In this document: one piece after another, positions 32,894 to 41,698 of the stretch
How positions within the stretch are numbered: the first letter of the stretch is position 1
Layout: every line of letters starts with the position of its first letter
DNA from: an uncultured Lachnospiraceae bacterium
Lineage (GTDB): Bacteria; Bacillota; Clostridia; Lachnospirales; Lachnospiraceae
Direction of reading: 5' to 3'
Length of the DNA: 64,000 bases
NCBI GenBank assembly: GCA_946552115.1
Contig: CAMNRH010000012.1
Coordinates: 1 to 64,000 of the forward strand
The notes under the pieces: generated by a model
Seen by the model: only the letters and a program-made list of their open reading frames with translations
The model's database searches: none
What the model was told of the DNA's origin: nothing
Translations under genes and position numbers: made by a program

Positions 32894-34515
32894 TGCCGAC
32901 ATTTACAAGAAAAGTCCAAAAAATAGAAAGCCGTGCGGGTCTGTCTTCGGTTATCTCGACCGTGGAGCATCAGAAACGGCGGGTGGCGGCTTATGCCCGT
33001 GTATCCACCGACTCGGATGAGCAGCTGTCCAGCTACGAAGCGCAGGTGGACTTTTATACCAGGCACATCAAAAGCAACCCGGAATGGGAATTTGTAAACG
33101 TATATACGGACGAAGGCATCTCTGGCACAAATACCAAAAAACGCGAAGGTTTTAACCGGATGGTTGTGGATGCGCTGGATGGCAAAATTGACCTAATCCT
33201 TACTAAATCCATCAGTCGTTTCGCCCGCAATACCGTAGATACTCTGACAACCGTGCGTAAGCTGAAAGAGAAGAATGTAGAAGTATATTTTGAAAAAGAA
33301 AATATCTATACTCTGGACGCCAAGGGCGAGGTGATGATTACCATTATGAGCAGCTTGGCGCAGGAAGAAAGCCGTTCCATCTCTGAGAATGTGACCTGGG
33401 GAAAACGCCGCAGCATGGAAGAAGGCAAATTTTCCCTTGCGTATAAGTATTTCCTCGGCTACAAAAAAGGCGATGACGGAATCTTGGAGATTGTAGAGGA
33501 AGAGGCTCAAATTGTGCGCAAAATCTACCAGATGTTTCTGGATGGTAAAACTGTACGCACAATTGCCGATTACCTTACCGGGCTGGGAATCCCGACGCCA
33601 AAGGGCAAGGAAAAATGGAGTGTTTCTACTATTATAAGTATCCTGACTAACGAAAAATACAAAGGCGACGCCCTGCTCCAGAAAACCTATACAGCGGATT
33701 TTTTGACTAAGAAAAGCAAGAAGAACCATGGCGAAGTGCCGCAGTACTATATCAAGGACTCTCATCCGGCAATTATAGACCCGGCCACCTTTGACTTGGT
33801 ACAGCAAGAAATGGGACGGCGGCGCCCGAACCGACGGCAGTTACATAAAAATAGCCCGTTCAATGCTAAAATCATCTGCGGGGAATGCGGCGGTTATTAT
33901 GGGCGGAAAGTCTGGCATAGCAATTCCAAGCACCGCAAGCAGATCTGGCGCTGTAACCGCAAATACGAAGCGGAAACGGTATGTGCCACTCCTAACATAG
34001 ATGAACCCGTTTTGGAAGCAGCGTTTGTGGAAGCATTTAGCAAAGTGCTAAGTAATAAAGAACAACATATTGTCCGGCTAGAAAAAATGCTGCCAACACT
34101 GGCAGATACCAGCAGTTTAGAAAAACAGCTGGACGAAGCGCAGAATCGGCACGCAGATTTGATGGATTCCCTTCGCCGATACATGGAAGAGAATACCCGT
34201 CAAATCCAGAACCAGGAGGAATATAACCGCAGATTCTCAGAACAGGACGCAGAATGTAAAAGAGCCGAGGAGCAAATCACGCAGTTAAAGGAAGAGATTT
34301 TGGCACAATCCGGCAAAAAGGAGCAGGTCAATCGCTGCCTTGAGGAACTGCACAAATGCGGAGATACCATAGAGGAATTCGACCTTAACCTTTGGAACAC
34401 TATGATCGAATCCGTGACGGTATTTGCCGACAAAAGACTGGTATTTCTGTTCCGTGACGAAACGAATGCCACCGTGCAGATACCAGAAAAACAAAAATTG
34501 ACCAAAACAACATAA
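32893..34515 (+). CDS. Large serine recombinase 2
   Basis: 540 residues from ATG 32893 after AAGGAGG. The catalytic domain has Ser in AAYARVSTDSDEQ, ISRFARNTVD and EESRSISENVTWGKR. The recombinase domain, about 190-300, ends near KNHGEVPQYYIKDSHPAII. The zinc ribbon is IICGECGGYYGRKV with IWRCNRKY. A coiled coil of about 100 residues (about 400-500) is expected to bridge synapsed att sites in this family. It is co-translated with recombinase 1 and followed by a terminator. Both enzymes appear intact. Confidence 0.95.
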   Translation: MPTFTRKVQKIESRAGLSSVISTVEHQKRRVAAYARVSTDSDEQLSSYEAQVDFYTRHIKSNPEWEFVNVYTDEGISGTNTKKREGFNRMVVDALDGKIDLILTKSISRFARNTVDTLTTVRKLKEKNVEVYFEKENIYTLDAKGEVMITIMSSLAQEESRSISENVTWGKRRSMEEGKFSLAYKYFLGYKKGDDGILEIVEEEAQIVRKIYQMFLDGKTVRTIADYLTGLGIPTPKGKEKWSVSTIISILTNEKYKGDALLQKTYTADFLTKKSKKNHGEVPQYYIKDSHPAIIDPATFDLVQQEMGRRRPNRRQLHKNSPFNAKIICGECGGYYGRKVWHSNSKHRKQIWRCNRKYEAETVCATPNIDEPVLEAAFVEAFSKVLSNKEQHIVRLEKMLPTLADTSSLEKQLDEAQNRHADLMDSLRRYMEENTRQIQNQEEYNRRFSEQDAECKRAEEQITQLKEEILAQSGKKEQVNRCLEELHKCGDTIEEFDLNLWNTMIESVTVFADKRLVFLFRDETNATVQIPEKQKLTKTT

Positions 34516-34563
34516 CAGTACTTTAATAATGCGCAGTTTAGCTGTGAGCAACTTAGTAAATAT

Positions 34564-34600
34564 AAAGCCTGCGGAGGAATCCGTAGGCTTTTGTACTTTT
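34564..34600 (+). terminator. Terminator after the recombinase genes
   Basis: Arms AAAGCCTGCGG (34564-34574) and CCGTAGGCTTT (34581-34591) with one mismatch, followed by TTTTGTACTTTTT. It ends the plus-strand gene train of the element. Confidence 0.8.
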
Positions 34601-34612
34601 TATCTATGCTAT

Positions 34613-34942
34613 CTATACATCTTCATACTTAAATAGAGCAAACATATACGTAAAACTATCTAAATTTTTTACAAAAATTCTGTAATCGTTTTTGTGGTCT
34701 ATAGGATAAATCCAATTTAAAACAATAAGCGCTTGTTCTTGGTAAAGAATTCGTGCTTCAATTGATTTATCATCCTGCATATAATCACGGCAAAGCAGCC
34801 CATATTTGTTACCTATCTTATCTATTAATTTATACAGAAAAGCATCTGGCTCAATTTGCGTAGATGATTCCAAATATAGTTTGCATGCTATTGCAAAGAG
34901 TGTAATAATTTGCTCGATCTCTATCTTTTCTAAGAATCTCAT
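34613..34942 (-). CDS. Hypothetical helical protein, right-end cargo gene 2
   Basis: 109 residues, AT-rich and unlike the GC-richer backbone genes. The sequence is mostly helical (EIEQIITLFAIACKLYL, ARILYQEQALIVLNWIYP). No family was recognised and no strong ribosome site precedes ATG 34942. It lies 52 bases behind the larger gene at 34995, on the same strand, and probably belongs to the same transcript. Its position between the recombinases and attR marks it as cargo. Confidence 0.6.
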   Translation of the reverse strand: MRFLEKIEIEQIITLFAIACKLYLESSTQIEPDAFLYKLIDKIGNKYGLLCRDYMQDDKSIEARILYQEQALIVLNWIYPIDHKNDYRIFVKNLDSFTYMFALFKYEDV

Positions 34943-34994
34943 ATTTCTATTTTACCAGAATAGAAATATCGTTAAACCAATATTTTATTATAGT

Positions 34995-35807
34995 CTAAAG
35001 GTTATTAATTTGCTCCTCTTTGTCATCTTGATATATTGTTATTCCATTTTCGCGCCAAAATTGTAACTTGTCTTTTGTGATATTAATATGGTTATGTCCA
35101 GGTCCATCAGGCACTCCTTTTCCACCATAAAAAATTTGAACTTGATTTGAATTGCCGGCGTCGCTAACCTTAATAATTGCAGGAGCACCATCAAAAGTTC
35201 CATCATATGTTCCGTTTTTAAGAGGTGTAACACTTTCGCCATATTGTTTATAGTTCTTATAAAGTGTTTGCTTCTGTTTGAAATCTTTATGTAACAACTC
35301 AAAGCTGTCCCTCAATTGCTTCGCAATTTTTAATGCCTCAAGAATATCACCTGGGGGATTAGATTTAGCTACGATAGCTAAATCTAATCCCAATAATTTA
35401 TTAATATCGTTAGAAAGTTCATGTTCTTTCGCAAATTCTTTTGCTTCGTCTCTTCTTTTACAGCAATCTTGCACCGCTTTATTGAACATATGAAGTTTCT
35501 CCTCATGCTCATGTCCTTCCTCGGAAAGCGCCTTCGCTAATGCGCCATCACCTTCAGAAAATGCTTCTTGAGATGCCTCAAAGCATTCAACCATTTCAGC
35601 GTACTTCTCATCAGCATGTTTTTTATGGATTTTGATGCTCATACAAGCAATTTTATAACTATGCCAGAGTCTATCATTGTATGCGTCTACTAAAGAAATG
35701 ACCTTTTCATAAACATTTTGTTTGTCTTGCCAAACCTGTTGTTTTTTGTTGTACGCTGAATCCATGTCATGTTTTAATTTTGCTAATTTTTGTTTATTAA
35801 CCGCCAT
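34995..35807 (-). CDS. Coiled-coil protein with compact C-terminal domain, right-end cargo gene 1
   Basis: 270 residues. The first 190 residues are a long charged helical region with Lys/Glu heptads (KKQQVWQDKQNVYEKVISL) and a Cys pair, CCKRR. The last 80 residues form a separate beta-type domain: NGTYDGTFDGAPAIIKVSD and GKGVPDGPGHNHINIT, rich in Gly, His and Asn. The overall plan of a helical stalk plus compact C-terminal effector resembles polymorphic toxins or defence proteins, but this is speculation. No signal peptide is present. Low GC content suggests a separate origin from the element backbone. Confidence 0.65.
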   Translation of the reverse strand: MAVNKQKLAKLKHDMDSAYNKKQQVWQDKQNVYEKVISLVDAYNDRLWHSYKIACMSIKIHKKHADEKYAEMVECFEASQEAFSEGDGALAKALSEEGHEHEEKLHMFNKAVQDCCKRRDEAKEFAKEHELSNDINKLLGLDLAIVAKSNPPGDILEALKIAKQLRDSFELLHKDFKQKQTLYKNYKQYGESVTPLKNGTYDGTFDGAPAIIKVSDAGNSNQVQIFYGGKGVPDGPGHNHINITKDKLQFWRENGITIYQDDKEEQINNL

Positions 35808-36022
35808 TCATATCACCATCTTTTGAGAAAAAACAAACTAAACGATACAATTGTTATATCGTCAGCTTATTGTGGTATCGATAGATTTATCCGAAAAATT
35901 CTCGAACAAATCTAATGATTTCACCGTCCATAATAGCTCAAACAGTTTTTACTGGTGCAAAACGGTGCATAAGATTGAATAGTATATAAACCGTGTAGAA
36001 TGTGGTGCAATGGATTTATAGT
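35808..36022. other. Gene-free right end of the element
   Basis: About 215 bases with no gene. It is AT-rich and contains GGTGCATAAGATTG and GGTGCAATGGATTT (near 35967 and 36004), a short direct repeat, and CGTGTAG near 35993, similar to the TTTACACG repeats of the left end. These are probable accessory sites for integration or excision. Confidence 0.4.
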
Positions 36023-36050
36023 GTATCATCCGTGACGTCTACACACAGGT
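36023..36050 (-). repeat. attR: right subterminal repeat plus CAGGT core
   Basis: GTATC, three bases, CGTGACG, eight bases, CAGGT. The first two blocks are the reverse complement of the motif at 2316-2330. CAGGT (36046-36050) is the core shared with attL, and iorB coding sequence resumes at 36051. Confidence 0.75.
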
Positions 36051-36255
36051 AGAAAATCTTCTTGTCATTGACACGGAGAAAGCATGTAAAGAGCTCGGCT
36101 CCTCAAGAGTACTGAATCTTCTTCTTTTAGGGGCCGCCGTTCATACCGGTGCGCTGGGCCTTTCGGAAGAGGATATTACAGAGGCCGTTCGGGAGCGGAT
36201 TCCCGAAAAATATCACGAATTAAATTTTCGTGCGTTAGAATATACAAGGCATTAA
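36051..36255 (+). pseudogene. iorB: iorB 3' part, separated from its start by the mobile element
   Basis: The frame, counted from CAGGT, encodes ENLLVIDTEKACKELGSS, RVLNLLLLGAAVHTGALGL and a terminal FRALEYTRH, then TAA. This is the C-terminal third of IorB, including the conserved LNLLLLGA helix. There is no usable start codon or ribosome site, so this part is not expressed on its own. It is followed after 27 bases by the acyl-CoA ligase gene, which would normally be in the same operon. Confidence 0.92.
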
Positions 36256-36282
36256 AAGATCTAAGAAAGGATGACACGTCAT

Positions 36283-37518
36283 ATGCAGATATCAGATTTA
36301 CAAATCAGTCAGGTAAATAAACAAATACAGTCGCTGAGAGATGCCGGAAGCTTTTACGGGAAAAAACTAAAGGAAGCAGGTATTCAAAGGATTGCTTCAT
36401 CCAATGATTTTGAAAATCTTCCGTTTTCCGAAAAGAATGATTTACGGGAGGCCTATCCTCTCGGACTCATGACCGCACCGGAGAAAAACATTGTACGGAT
36501 TCATTCCTCCTCGGGAACTACCGGGCTTCCGGTTATTATCCCGTATACCGCTAAGGATGTGGACGATTGGGCGATTATGTTTGCCCGCTGCTACGAGACG
36601 GCCGGCATCACAAATACGGACCGCATTCAGATTACCCCGGGATACGGCCTGTGGACCGCCGGAATCGGTTTTCAAAGCGGAGCCGAAAAGCTGGGAGCTA
36701 TGGTTATCCCTATGGGACCCGGCAATACCGACAAACAGCTCCAGATGATGATGGACATGAAGAGCACGGTCATCTGCGCAACCTCCTCCTACGCGCTGCT
36801 TCTCGCAGAGGAAATTGAAAAACGGGGAATCAAAGAAAAGATTCACCTGAAAAAGGGAGTCATCGGCTCGGAGCGCTGGGGCGATAAGATGCGTCAGCGT
36901 ATTAAAAACGAACTGGGCATCGAACTTTATGACATTTACGGACTGACAGAAATCTATGGTCCGGGTATCGGCATCAATTGTAAATACGATACGGGAATGC
37001 ATTACTGGGATGATTATCTTTACATTGAAATTATCGACCCTGTAACGAAAAAACCCGTTCCCGACGGAGAATTGGGAGAAATTGTTATTACAACTCTTGT
37101 GAAAGAGGGAGCCCCTCTTATCCGCTACCGAACCCACGACCTGTCCCGCATTGTCCCCGGGGAATGTCCGTGCGGGAGCCGATTCCCCCGTCTGGATACG
37201 ATTATGGGCAGAACTGACGATATGATAAAAATTAAAGGTGTAAACGTATTTCCAAGCCAGATTGAAGAAATACTCCGCGGCTTCCCGGAGGTATCCAGCG
37301 AATACCAAATCCGCATCTCACACCTGGACGGACGCGACACGATGCGTCTCTATGTAGAAACAAACGGAAGCGTTGACTTCCTCGAGCTTGGCAGGCGCAT
37401 TGCCGGAACCGTAAAAAGTCAGATTGGCTTTACCCCGCTCGTAAAAGTGGTAGAGCTCGGGCTTCTTCCAAGGAGCGAGAAGAAATCAAAACGGGTTATT
37501 GACGAAAGATATCATTAA
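36283..37518 (+). CDS. paaK: Phenylacetate-CoA ligase-like enzyme
   Basis: 411 residues from ATG 36283, with AGAAAGG twelve bases upstream; ATG 36271 overlaps that site. It is an adenylate-forming enzyme with the ATP loop HSSSGTTGLPV, YGLTEIYGPG, and the hinge/C-terminal motif GRTDDMIKIKGVNVFP. PaaK-type enzymes join aryl-acetates to CoA. Run in reverse after IorAB, such an enzyme could turn aryl-acetyl-CoA into the free acid while making ATP. Gene order iorA-iorB-paaK supports a role in aromatic amino-acid breakdown. The element separates it from the iorA promoter, so expression may be reduced. Confidence 0.88.
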   Translation: MQISDLQISQVNKQIQSLRDAGSFYGKKLKEAGIQRIASSNDFENLPFSEKNDLREAYPLGLMTAPEKNIVRIHSSSGTTGLPVIIPYTAKDVDDWAIMFARCYETAGITNTDRIQITPGYGLWTAGIGFQSGAEKLGAMVIPMGPGNTDKQLQMMMDMKSTVICATSSYALLLAEEIEKRGIKEKIHLKKGVIGSERWGDKMRQRIKNELGIELYDIYGLTEIYGPGIGINCKYDTGMHYWDDYLYIEIIDPVTKKPVPDGELGEIVITTLVKEGAPLIRYRTHDLSRIVPGECPCGSRFPRLDTIMGRTDDMIKIKGVNVFPSQIEEILRGFPEVSSEYQIRISHLDGRDTMRLYVETNGSVDFLELGRRIAGTVKSQIGFTPLVKVVELGLLPRSEKKSKRVIDERYH

Positions 37519-37526
37519 ATTGAACC

Positions 37527-37560
37527 GGGGACGGGGTTTTTCTAAAAAAACCCCGTCCCC
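37527..37560. terminator. Bidirectional terminator between convergent genes
   Basis: Perfect 15-base arms GGGGACGGGGTTTTT/AAAAACCCCGTCCCC with a four-base loop. It stands between the stop of the ligase and the stop of the minus-strand MATE gene. The T-rich inner stem provides U-runs on both strands. Confidence 0.8.
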
Positions 37561-37573
37561 GATTCGTCCCCAA

Positions 37574-38935
37574 TTACGTATTCTTAAATATTCGCTCCAT
37601 TTTTCTGATAACAGCGAAATAACTGATAACAAGTATCACTGTTGCCCCCGTCCACGCCATGATTTCCGCATAGAATATACCTCTCTCCCCGATAAGCATC
37701 GGGAGGAAAATTGCCGTCACCGCCCGCATAACAAACTCGGCAATTCCGGAGATAAGAGGCAAAACCGTATTGCCCATGCCCTGAATCGCAGAACGGGTAA
37801 TGTGCAGCGTATACAAAATCGGAAGGCATAGACTCATAATCGCCAGATAATAATATGCAATCTGAAGTGTCTGCCGGAATTCCTCCTCCGTTCCCGAAAT
37901 AAACCAGCTAAGAATATTTTTACCGGAAAAGAGCATAACAAAAGCTATCATCAATGACGTAAAAAATGCAATTGCAAGCGCCACTCTGACGCCTTTTCGT
38001 ATACGCTCTGTCTTTCCGGCACCCAGATTCTGCCCCGCATAGGTCACCATAGAATAGCCGTAGGACGTAGCCGCAACCTCCAACACGCCGTAAAGCTTAT
38101 TTGTCGCCGTAAATCCGGCGATAAAAATCACGCCAAAGCTATTTACTACAAACTGTACAATCATCCCGCCGACAGATATAATCGCATTCTGAAATGCCAT
38201 CGGGAAGCCAAGCATCAGCAGACGGAATGAAAACCGTCTGTCCTGAAGTCGAAAATCCTGACCTGTAAGCCCTAAAAGCTCTATCCGCCGGATATAATAT
38301 ATACAATATAAGCTGGAAATCAGCTGGGCAATTAACGTAGCAATTGCAGCTCCGGCAATTCCCCACCCAAAAGCCAGAACAAAAAGAAAATCCAGAATAA
38401 TATTCGTGACAGCCGCCACAATCATCGCATGGAGAGGGGTTTTTCCATCCCCCAGCGCGCGAAGAACGGAAGCAAGCAGGTTGTATGCCATCACGATCGG
38501 AACACCCAGATACATAATCCGAAGATATAAAAGTGTATGATCCAGTATTTCCGGCGGCGTTTTCAGAAAATTCAAAACCGGATGCGCCAAAAGCTGTCCG
38601 GCAGCAAGCAGCATAACAGAAGAGACAAGGGAAAGAACCGCCGAATTTCCAACAGACTTACGCAGACAGTCATACCTGCCCGCGCCGAACTCCTGCGCCA
38701 TCATAATCCCAAAACCCTGCGTAAGCCCCTGGATAATGCCGAGCATCATCCAGTTCAGCCAGTCCGCCGCCCCAAGGGCCGCAAGCGCGCTAACGCCAAG
38801 CGCTTTCCCCACTACCATCGTGTCTACAACCGTATAGAGCTGTTGAAACACATTTCCCGCCATTAATGGCAGAGCGAAAGAAAAAATCAGGGCAGCGGGC
38901 TTTCCCTCTGTCATATTTTTGATATGTGACGCCAT
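37574..38935 (-). CDS. MATE family efflux transporter
   Basis: 453 residues with about twelve transmembrane helices in two repeated halves. The MATE pattern is visible in FALPLMAGNVFQQLYTVVDTMVVG at the N-terminus and YAGQNLGAGKTERIRKGVRV in the middle. Such transporters export drugs or metabolites using sodium or proton gradients. The closest relatives by style are the Clostridia MatE/DinF-like proteins. It lies 62 bases downstream of pyrD on the same strand and may be read through from the pyr operon, but the functional link is unclear. Confidence 0.92.
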   Translation of the reverse strand: MASHIKNMTEGKPAALIFSFALPLMAGNVFQQLYTVVDTMVVGKALGVSALAALGAADWLNWMMLGIIQGLTQGFGIMMAQEFGAGRYDCLRKSVGNSAVLSLVSSVMLLAAGQLLAHPVLNFLKTPPEILDHTLLYLRIMYLGVPIVMAYNLLASVLRALGDGKTPLHAMIVAAVTNIILDFLFVLAFGWGIAGAAIATLIAQLISSLYCIYYIRRIELLGLTGQDFRLQDRRFSFRLLMLGFPMAFQNAIISVGGMIVQFVVNSFGVIFIAGFTATNKLYGVLEVAATSYGYSMVTYAGQNLGAGKTERIRKGVRVALAIAFFTSLMIAFVMLFSGKNILSWFISGTEEEFRQTLQIAYYYLAIMSLCLPILYTLHITRSAIQGMGNTVLPLISGIAEFVMRAVTAIFLPMLIGERGIFYAEIMAWTGATVILVISYFAVIRKMERIFKNT

Positions 38936-38997
38936 AATTTCACCTCAATCATCGGATTTTACGGTAATCTTTGCCGTTCCGGCCTTTCCTCTCTCTT

Positions 38998-39906
38998 TCA
39001 CTCCACAATTCCAACCATATCTGTAACTTTCTTAAATCCGTTCTTCTCCATATACCGACCGATGCCCTCTGCAATTTCCATGGTAACGCCCGGGTTGTGG
39101 AAATTCGCAGTCCCTACGGACACTGCGCTCGCCCCGGCAAGGAGCATCTCTATCGCGTCTCTTGCATTGAAAATCCCGCCCATCCCGATTACCGGAACCT
39201 TAACTGCATGCGCCGCCTCGTAAACCATACGGACGGCAATCGGATGAATCGCCGGCCCGGACACCCCTCCGGTCTTATTGGACAGAACAAATGCTTTTTT
39301 ATCAATATCAATCTTCATGCCCGTCAGCGTGTTAATTAATGACACCGCGTCGGCTCCTCCGGCCTCGACGGCTTTCGCCATATCCGGAATACTTGTAACA
39401 TTCGGGCTTAATTTCATAATCACCGGCTGCTTCGCATATTTTTTCACTGCCTTTGTAATCGCCTCCGCCGCTTTCGGATCCTGGCCGAACGCAATACCGC
39501 CCTCCTTCACATTCGGGCAGGAAATGTTAATCTCCAGCATATCCACCGGCTCCTCTGAAAGCCGCTCTGCCACCGCACAGTAATCCTCCGGGGACTTTCC
39601 GCACACGTTAACGATAATTTTCGTATCATACCGCTTCAGGAAAGGAATATCTCTCTCGCAGAACAGTTCAATCCCCGGATTTTGAAGCCCTACGGCGTTC
39701 ATCATGCCCCCGTAGGTCTCTGCTACTCTGGGCGTTTTATTTCCAGGCCACGGAACATTTGCGACACCCTTTGTCGTCACTGCGCCAAGCCTGTTTAAAT
39801 CTACAAATTCCGCATACTCCGCACCGGAGCCAAATGTTCCTGAGGCCACCGTCACCGGGTTTTTCCAATCAACCCCCGCTATATTCACACGCATATCCGC
39901 ACTCAT
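38998..39906 (-). CDS. pyrD: Dihydroorotate dehydrogenase B, catalytic subunit
   Basis: 302 residues, the normal type 1B length. FMN-dependent oxidation of dihydroorotate to orotate is the fourth step of pyrimidine synthesis. The motifs NISCPNVKEGG, with the catalytic cysteine, and IGMGGIFNARDAIEML are present. Its ATG overlaps the PyrK stop (TGATG). The B-type enzyme works as a complex with PyrK, which passes electrons to NAD. Confidence 0.96.
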   Translation of the reverse strand: MSADMRVNIAGVDWKNPVTVASGTFGSGAEYAEFVDLNRLGAVTTKGVANVPWPGNKTPRVAETYGGMMNAVGLQNPGIELFCERDIPFLKRYDTKIIVNVCGKSPEDYCAVAERLSEEPVDMLEINISCPNVKEGGIAFGQDPKAAEAITKAVKKYAKQPVIMKLSPNVTSIPDMAKAVEAGGADAVSLINTLTGMKIDIDKKAFVLSNKTGGVSGPAIHPIAVRMVYEAAHAVKVPVIGMGGIFNARDAIEMLLAGASAVSVGTANFHNPGVTMEIAEGIGRYMEKNGFKKVTDMVGIVE

Positions 39907-40697
39907 CAGATTTCCACCTCCGTAGACAAAAATACCGGCCCGTCCTTACAGATGCGTTTATTATGTACATTACTATGGGCATCCTTATCTTTCGACTGGC
40001 ATACGCATCCCAGACATGCTCCGATTCCGCATGCCATCCGTTCCTCTAAAGAGAGATAGCATTCTATTTTATTTTCTTCCGCGTATTTTTTAACCGCGCG
40101 CAGCATCGGGGTCGGTCCGCAGGCAAAAATAATATCCGCTTCAAGAGATTTTTCCCGAATGACGTCCATCACATTGCCTTCTACCCCTTCGCTTCCATCC
40201 TCTGTCGCCACATAGGTCTCTCCGCTTTTTTCAAATTCCTCCCGCAAAAAGGTCTGTGCGTCGCGGTATCCGACAATGATCTGCGTCTTTTCACATTGCG
40301 TCTGCCTTGCAAGCTCAAGAATCGGCGGCACTCCGATACCGCCGCCTATCAGGAACGCCCGTTTCCCTTTTGCCCTTTCACAGGGAAAGCCATTGCCAAG
40401 CGGTCCGAGAATAAAAAGCCTGTCCCCCTCCTTCATATGCGAAAACTGCTCTGTTCCCGTGTTCTCACCGGTTACCCGGTAAACTACGCGTAAGGATTTC
40501 TTTTCTTTATCAATCTCACAAATACTAATGGGCCGCGGCAGCAGCTTACTGCTGTCATTTGTATACATGGACAAAAACTGCCCCGGCCTTGCGAACAGAG
40601 CAGCCTCTGCCTTAAGCCACATGCTGTAGACAGCATCCGCCAGCTTTTCCTGTGAAACAATGATTGCCGCTTCTTTTTTTCTATTATTATCTGTCAT
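39906..40697 (-). CDS. pyrK: Dihydroorotate dehydrogenase B, electron-transfer subunit
   Basis: 263 residues with an FAD-binding domain (RPISICEID), an NAD-binding domain (LIGGGIGVPPILELA) and a C-terminal 2Fe-2S cluster (MACGIGACLGCVCQS plus RICKDGPVF, four cysteines). It carries electrons from PyrD to NAD. Coupled by overlap to pyrD. Confidence 0.95.
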   Translation of the reverse strand: MTDNNRKKEAAIIVSQEKLADAVYSMWLKAEAALFARPGQFLSMYTNDSSKLLPRPISICEIDKEKKSLRVVYRVTGENTGTEQFSHMKEGDRLFILGPLGNGFPCERAKGKRAFLIGGGIGVPPILELARQTQCEKTQIIVGYRDAQTFLREEFEKSGETYVATEDGSEGVEGNVMDVIREKSLEADIIFACGPTPMLRAVKKYAEENKIECYLSLEERMACGIGACLGCVCQSKDKDAHSNVHNKRICKDGPVFLSTEVEI

Positions 40698-40723
40698 ATT
40701 CTTCTCCTGCTCTTGTATACCGC

Positions 40724-41650
40724 CTAACGGTTCTCCAATGCGCCTCTGATATCCGAAACCATATCCTTTACCGCCTCTCTGGAAGCGTCGCCGAAATTTT
40801 CCGCCCCAAACCCGGCGTATTTCTCCTGCTTATAGGCAGCGATAATTCCGCGCGAGGAATTTACAATCGCTCCCAGGCCATTTTCATCAAAGAAATGTAC
40901 TAAATCTTTGCCTTTTCCTCCCTGGGCACCGTATCCCGGTACAAGGATATATGCCTTCGGCATAATTTTTCGAAGCGCCTTTCCCATCTCCGGATAGGTC
41001 GCGCCGACAACCGCGCCTACATAGCTGTACGCATTGCCCATAGCCTCCTCTCCCCACGCGGCAACCTTCTCACCGACCAGCTCATAAAGGGGCCTTCCGT
41101 CAATCAAGCGATCCTGAAATTCCCCGCTTGACGGATTGGAGGTCTTCACAAGAACAAACATCCCTTTCTTTTCCTCCTTACAAACCTTAAGAAAGGGATG
41201 AATACCGTCGGAGCCCAGATAAGGATTCACCGTTATAAAATCTTCTCCGAAAGGCACATATGTCTTGCTCCCCACCTGAACTTTCCCAATATGGCCCGCC
41301 GCATAGGCCGCAGAGGTAGAACCGATGTCTCCTCTCTTAATATCGCCAATCACAACCAGACCCTTTTCTTTACAGTAATCTACCGTCCTTTTAAATGCCT
41401 CAAGTCCGGGAATCCCAAACTGCTCGTACATAGCCGCCTGAGGCTTTACAGCCGGAATCAAATCAAACGTTTTGTCCACAATCTCCTTATTAAACTGCCA
41501 GATTGCCTCTGCGGCTCCCTCCAGCGTCTCGCCGAATTCCTCATACGCCCTTTTCCGAACCTGCTTCGGCACATAATCCAGCATAGGATCCAGTCCCACA
41601 ACGACCGGCGCCCCTGTCTCCTTAATTTTTTCTACTAAACGGTTAATCAT
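40724..41650 (-). CDS. pyrF: Orotidine 5'-phosphate decarboxylase
   Basis: 308 residues, the longer group of the family. The active-site motif is GDIKRGDIGSTSAAYAAG (Lys and Asp pair). It catalyses the last step to UMP. Ribosome site GGAGGAAAAG precedes ATG 41650. It stands 26 bases before pyrK within the pyrC-F-K-D gene order typical of Clostridia. Confidence 0.95.
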   Translation of the reverse strand: MINRLVEKIKETGAPVVVGLDPMLDYVPKQVRKRAYEEFGETLEGAAEAIWQFNKEIVDKTFDLIPAVKPQAAMYEQFGIPGLEAFKRTVDYCKEKGLVVIGDIKRGDIGSTSAAYAAGHIGKVQVGSKTYVPFGEDFITVNPYLGSDGIHPFLKVCKEEKKGMFVLVKTSNPSSGEFQDRLIDGRPLYELVGEKVAAWGEEAMGNAYSYVGAVVGATYPEMGKALRKIMPKAYILVPGYGAQGGKGKDLVHFFDENGLGAIVNSSRGIIAAYKQEKYAGFGAENFGDASREAVKDMVSDIRGALENR

Positions 41651-41698
41651 ATTTCTTTTCCTCCATCTTCTTCCTCCTGCCGGACAAACCCTGCCCGT

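Larger units (their letters stand above)
2311..36050. mobile_element. 33.7-kb integrative mobilizable/conjugative element inserted in iorB
   Basis: Boundaries are set by the point where iorB homology stops (after CAGGT, 2306-2310) and resumes (after CAGGT, 36046-36050). Length is 33,740 bases. Just inside each end lies CGTCACG plus three bases plus GATAC: left 2316-2330, right as its complement 36023-36037. Together they form imperfect terminal inverted repeats. Two tandem large serine recombinases lie within 5 kb of the right end, and the short core fits their chemistry. Backbone genes are a HerA/VirD4-like ATPase, a replication-relaxation protein, two DNA methyltransferases and a DUF4314/DUF5049/amidoligase set. 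No VirB4 or lytic transglycosylase is seen, so mobilizable (IME) is more likely than self-conjugative. The left third carries foreign-looking cargo. Confidence 0.9.

Noticed and set aside
2311..36050. CRISPR array or tRNA attachment site
   Set aside because: No regularly spaced repeats and no tRNA-like fold at either end. The insertion target is a protein gene.
36271..36282. Upstream ATG for the ligase
   Set aside because: It overlaps the only ribosome site. The ATG at 36283 has a more plausible spacing.
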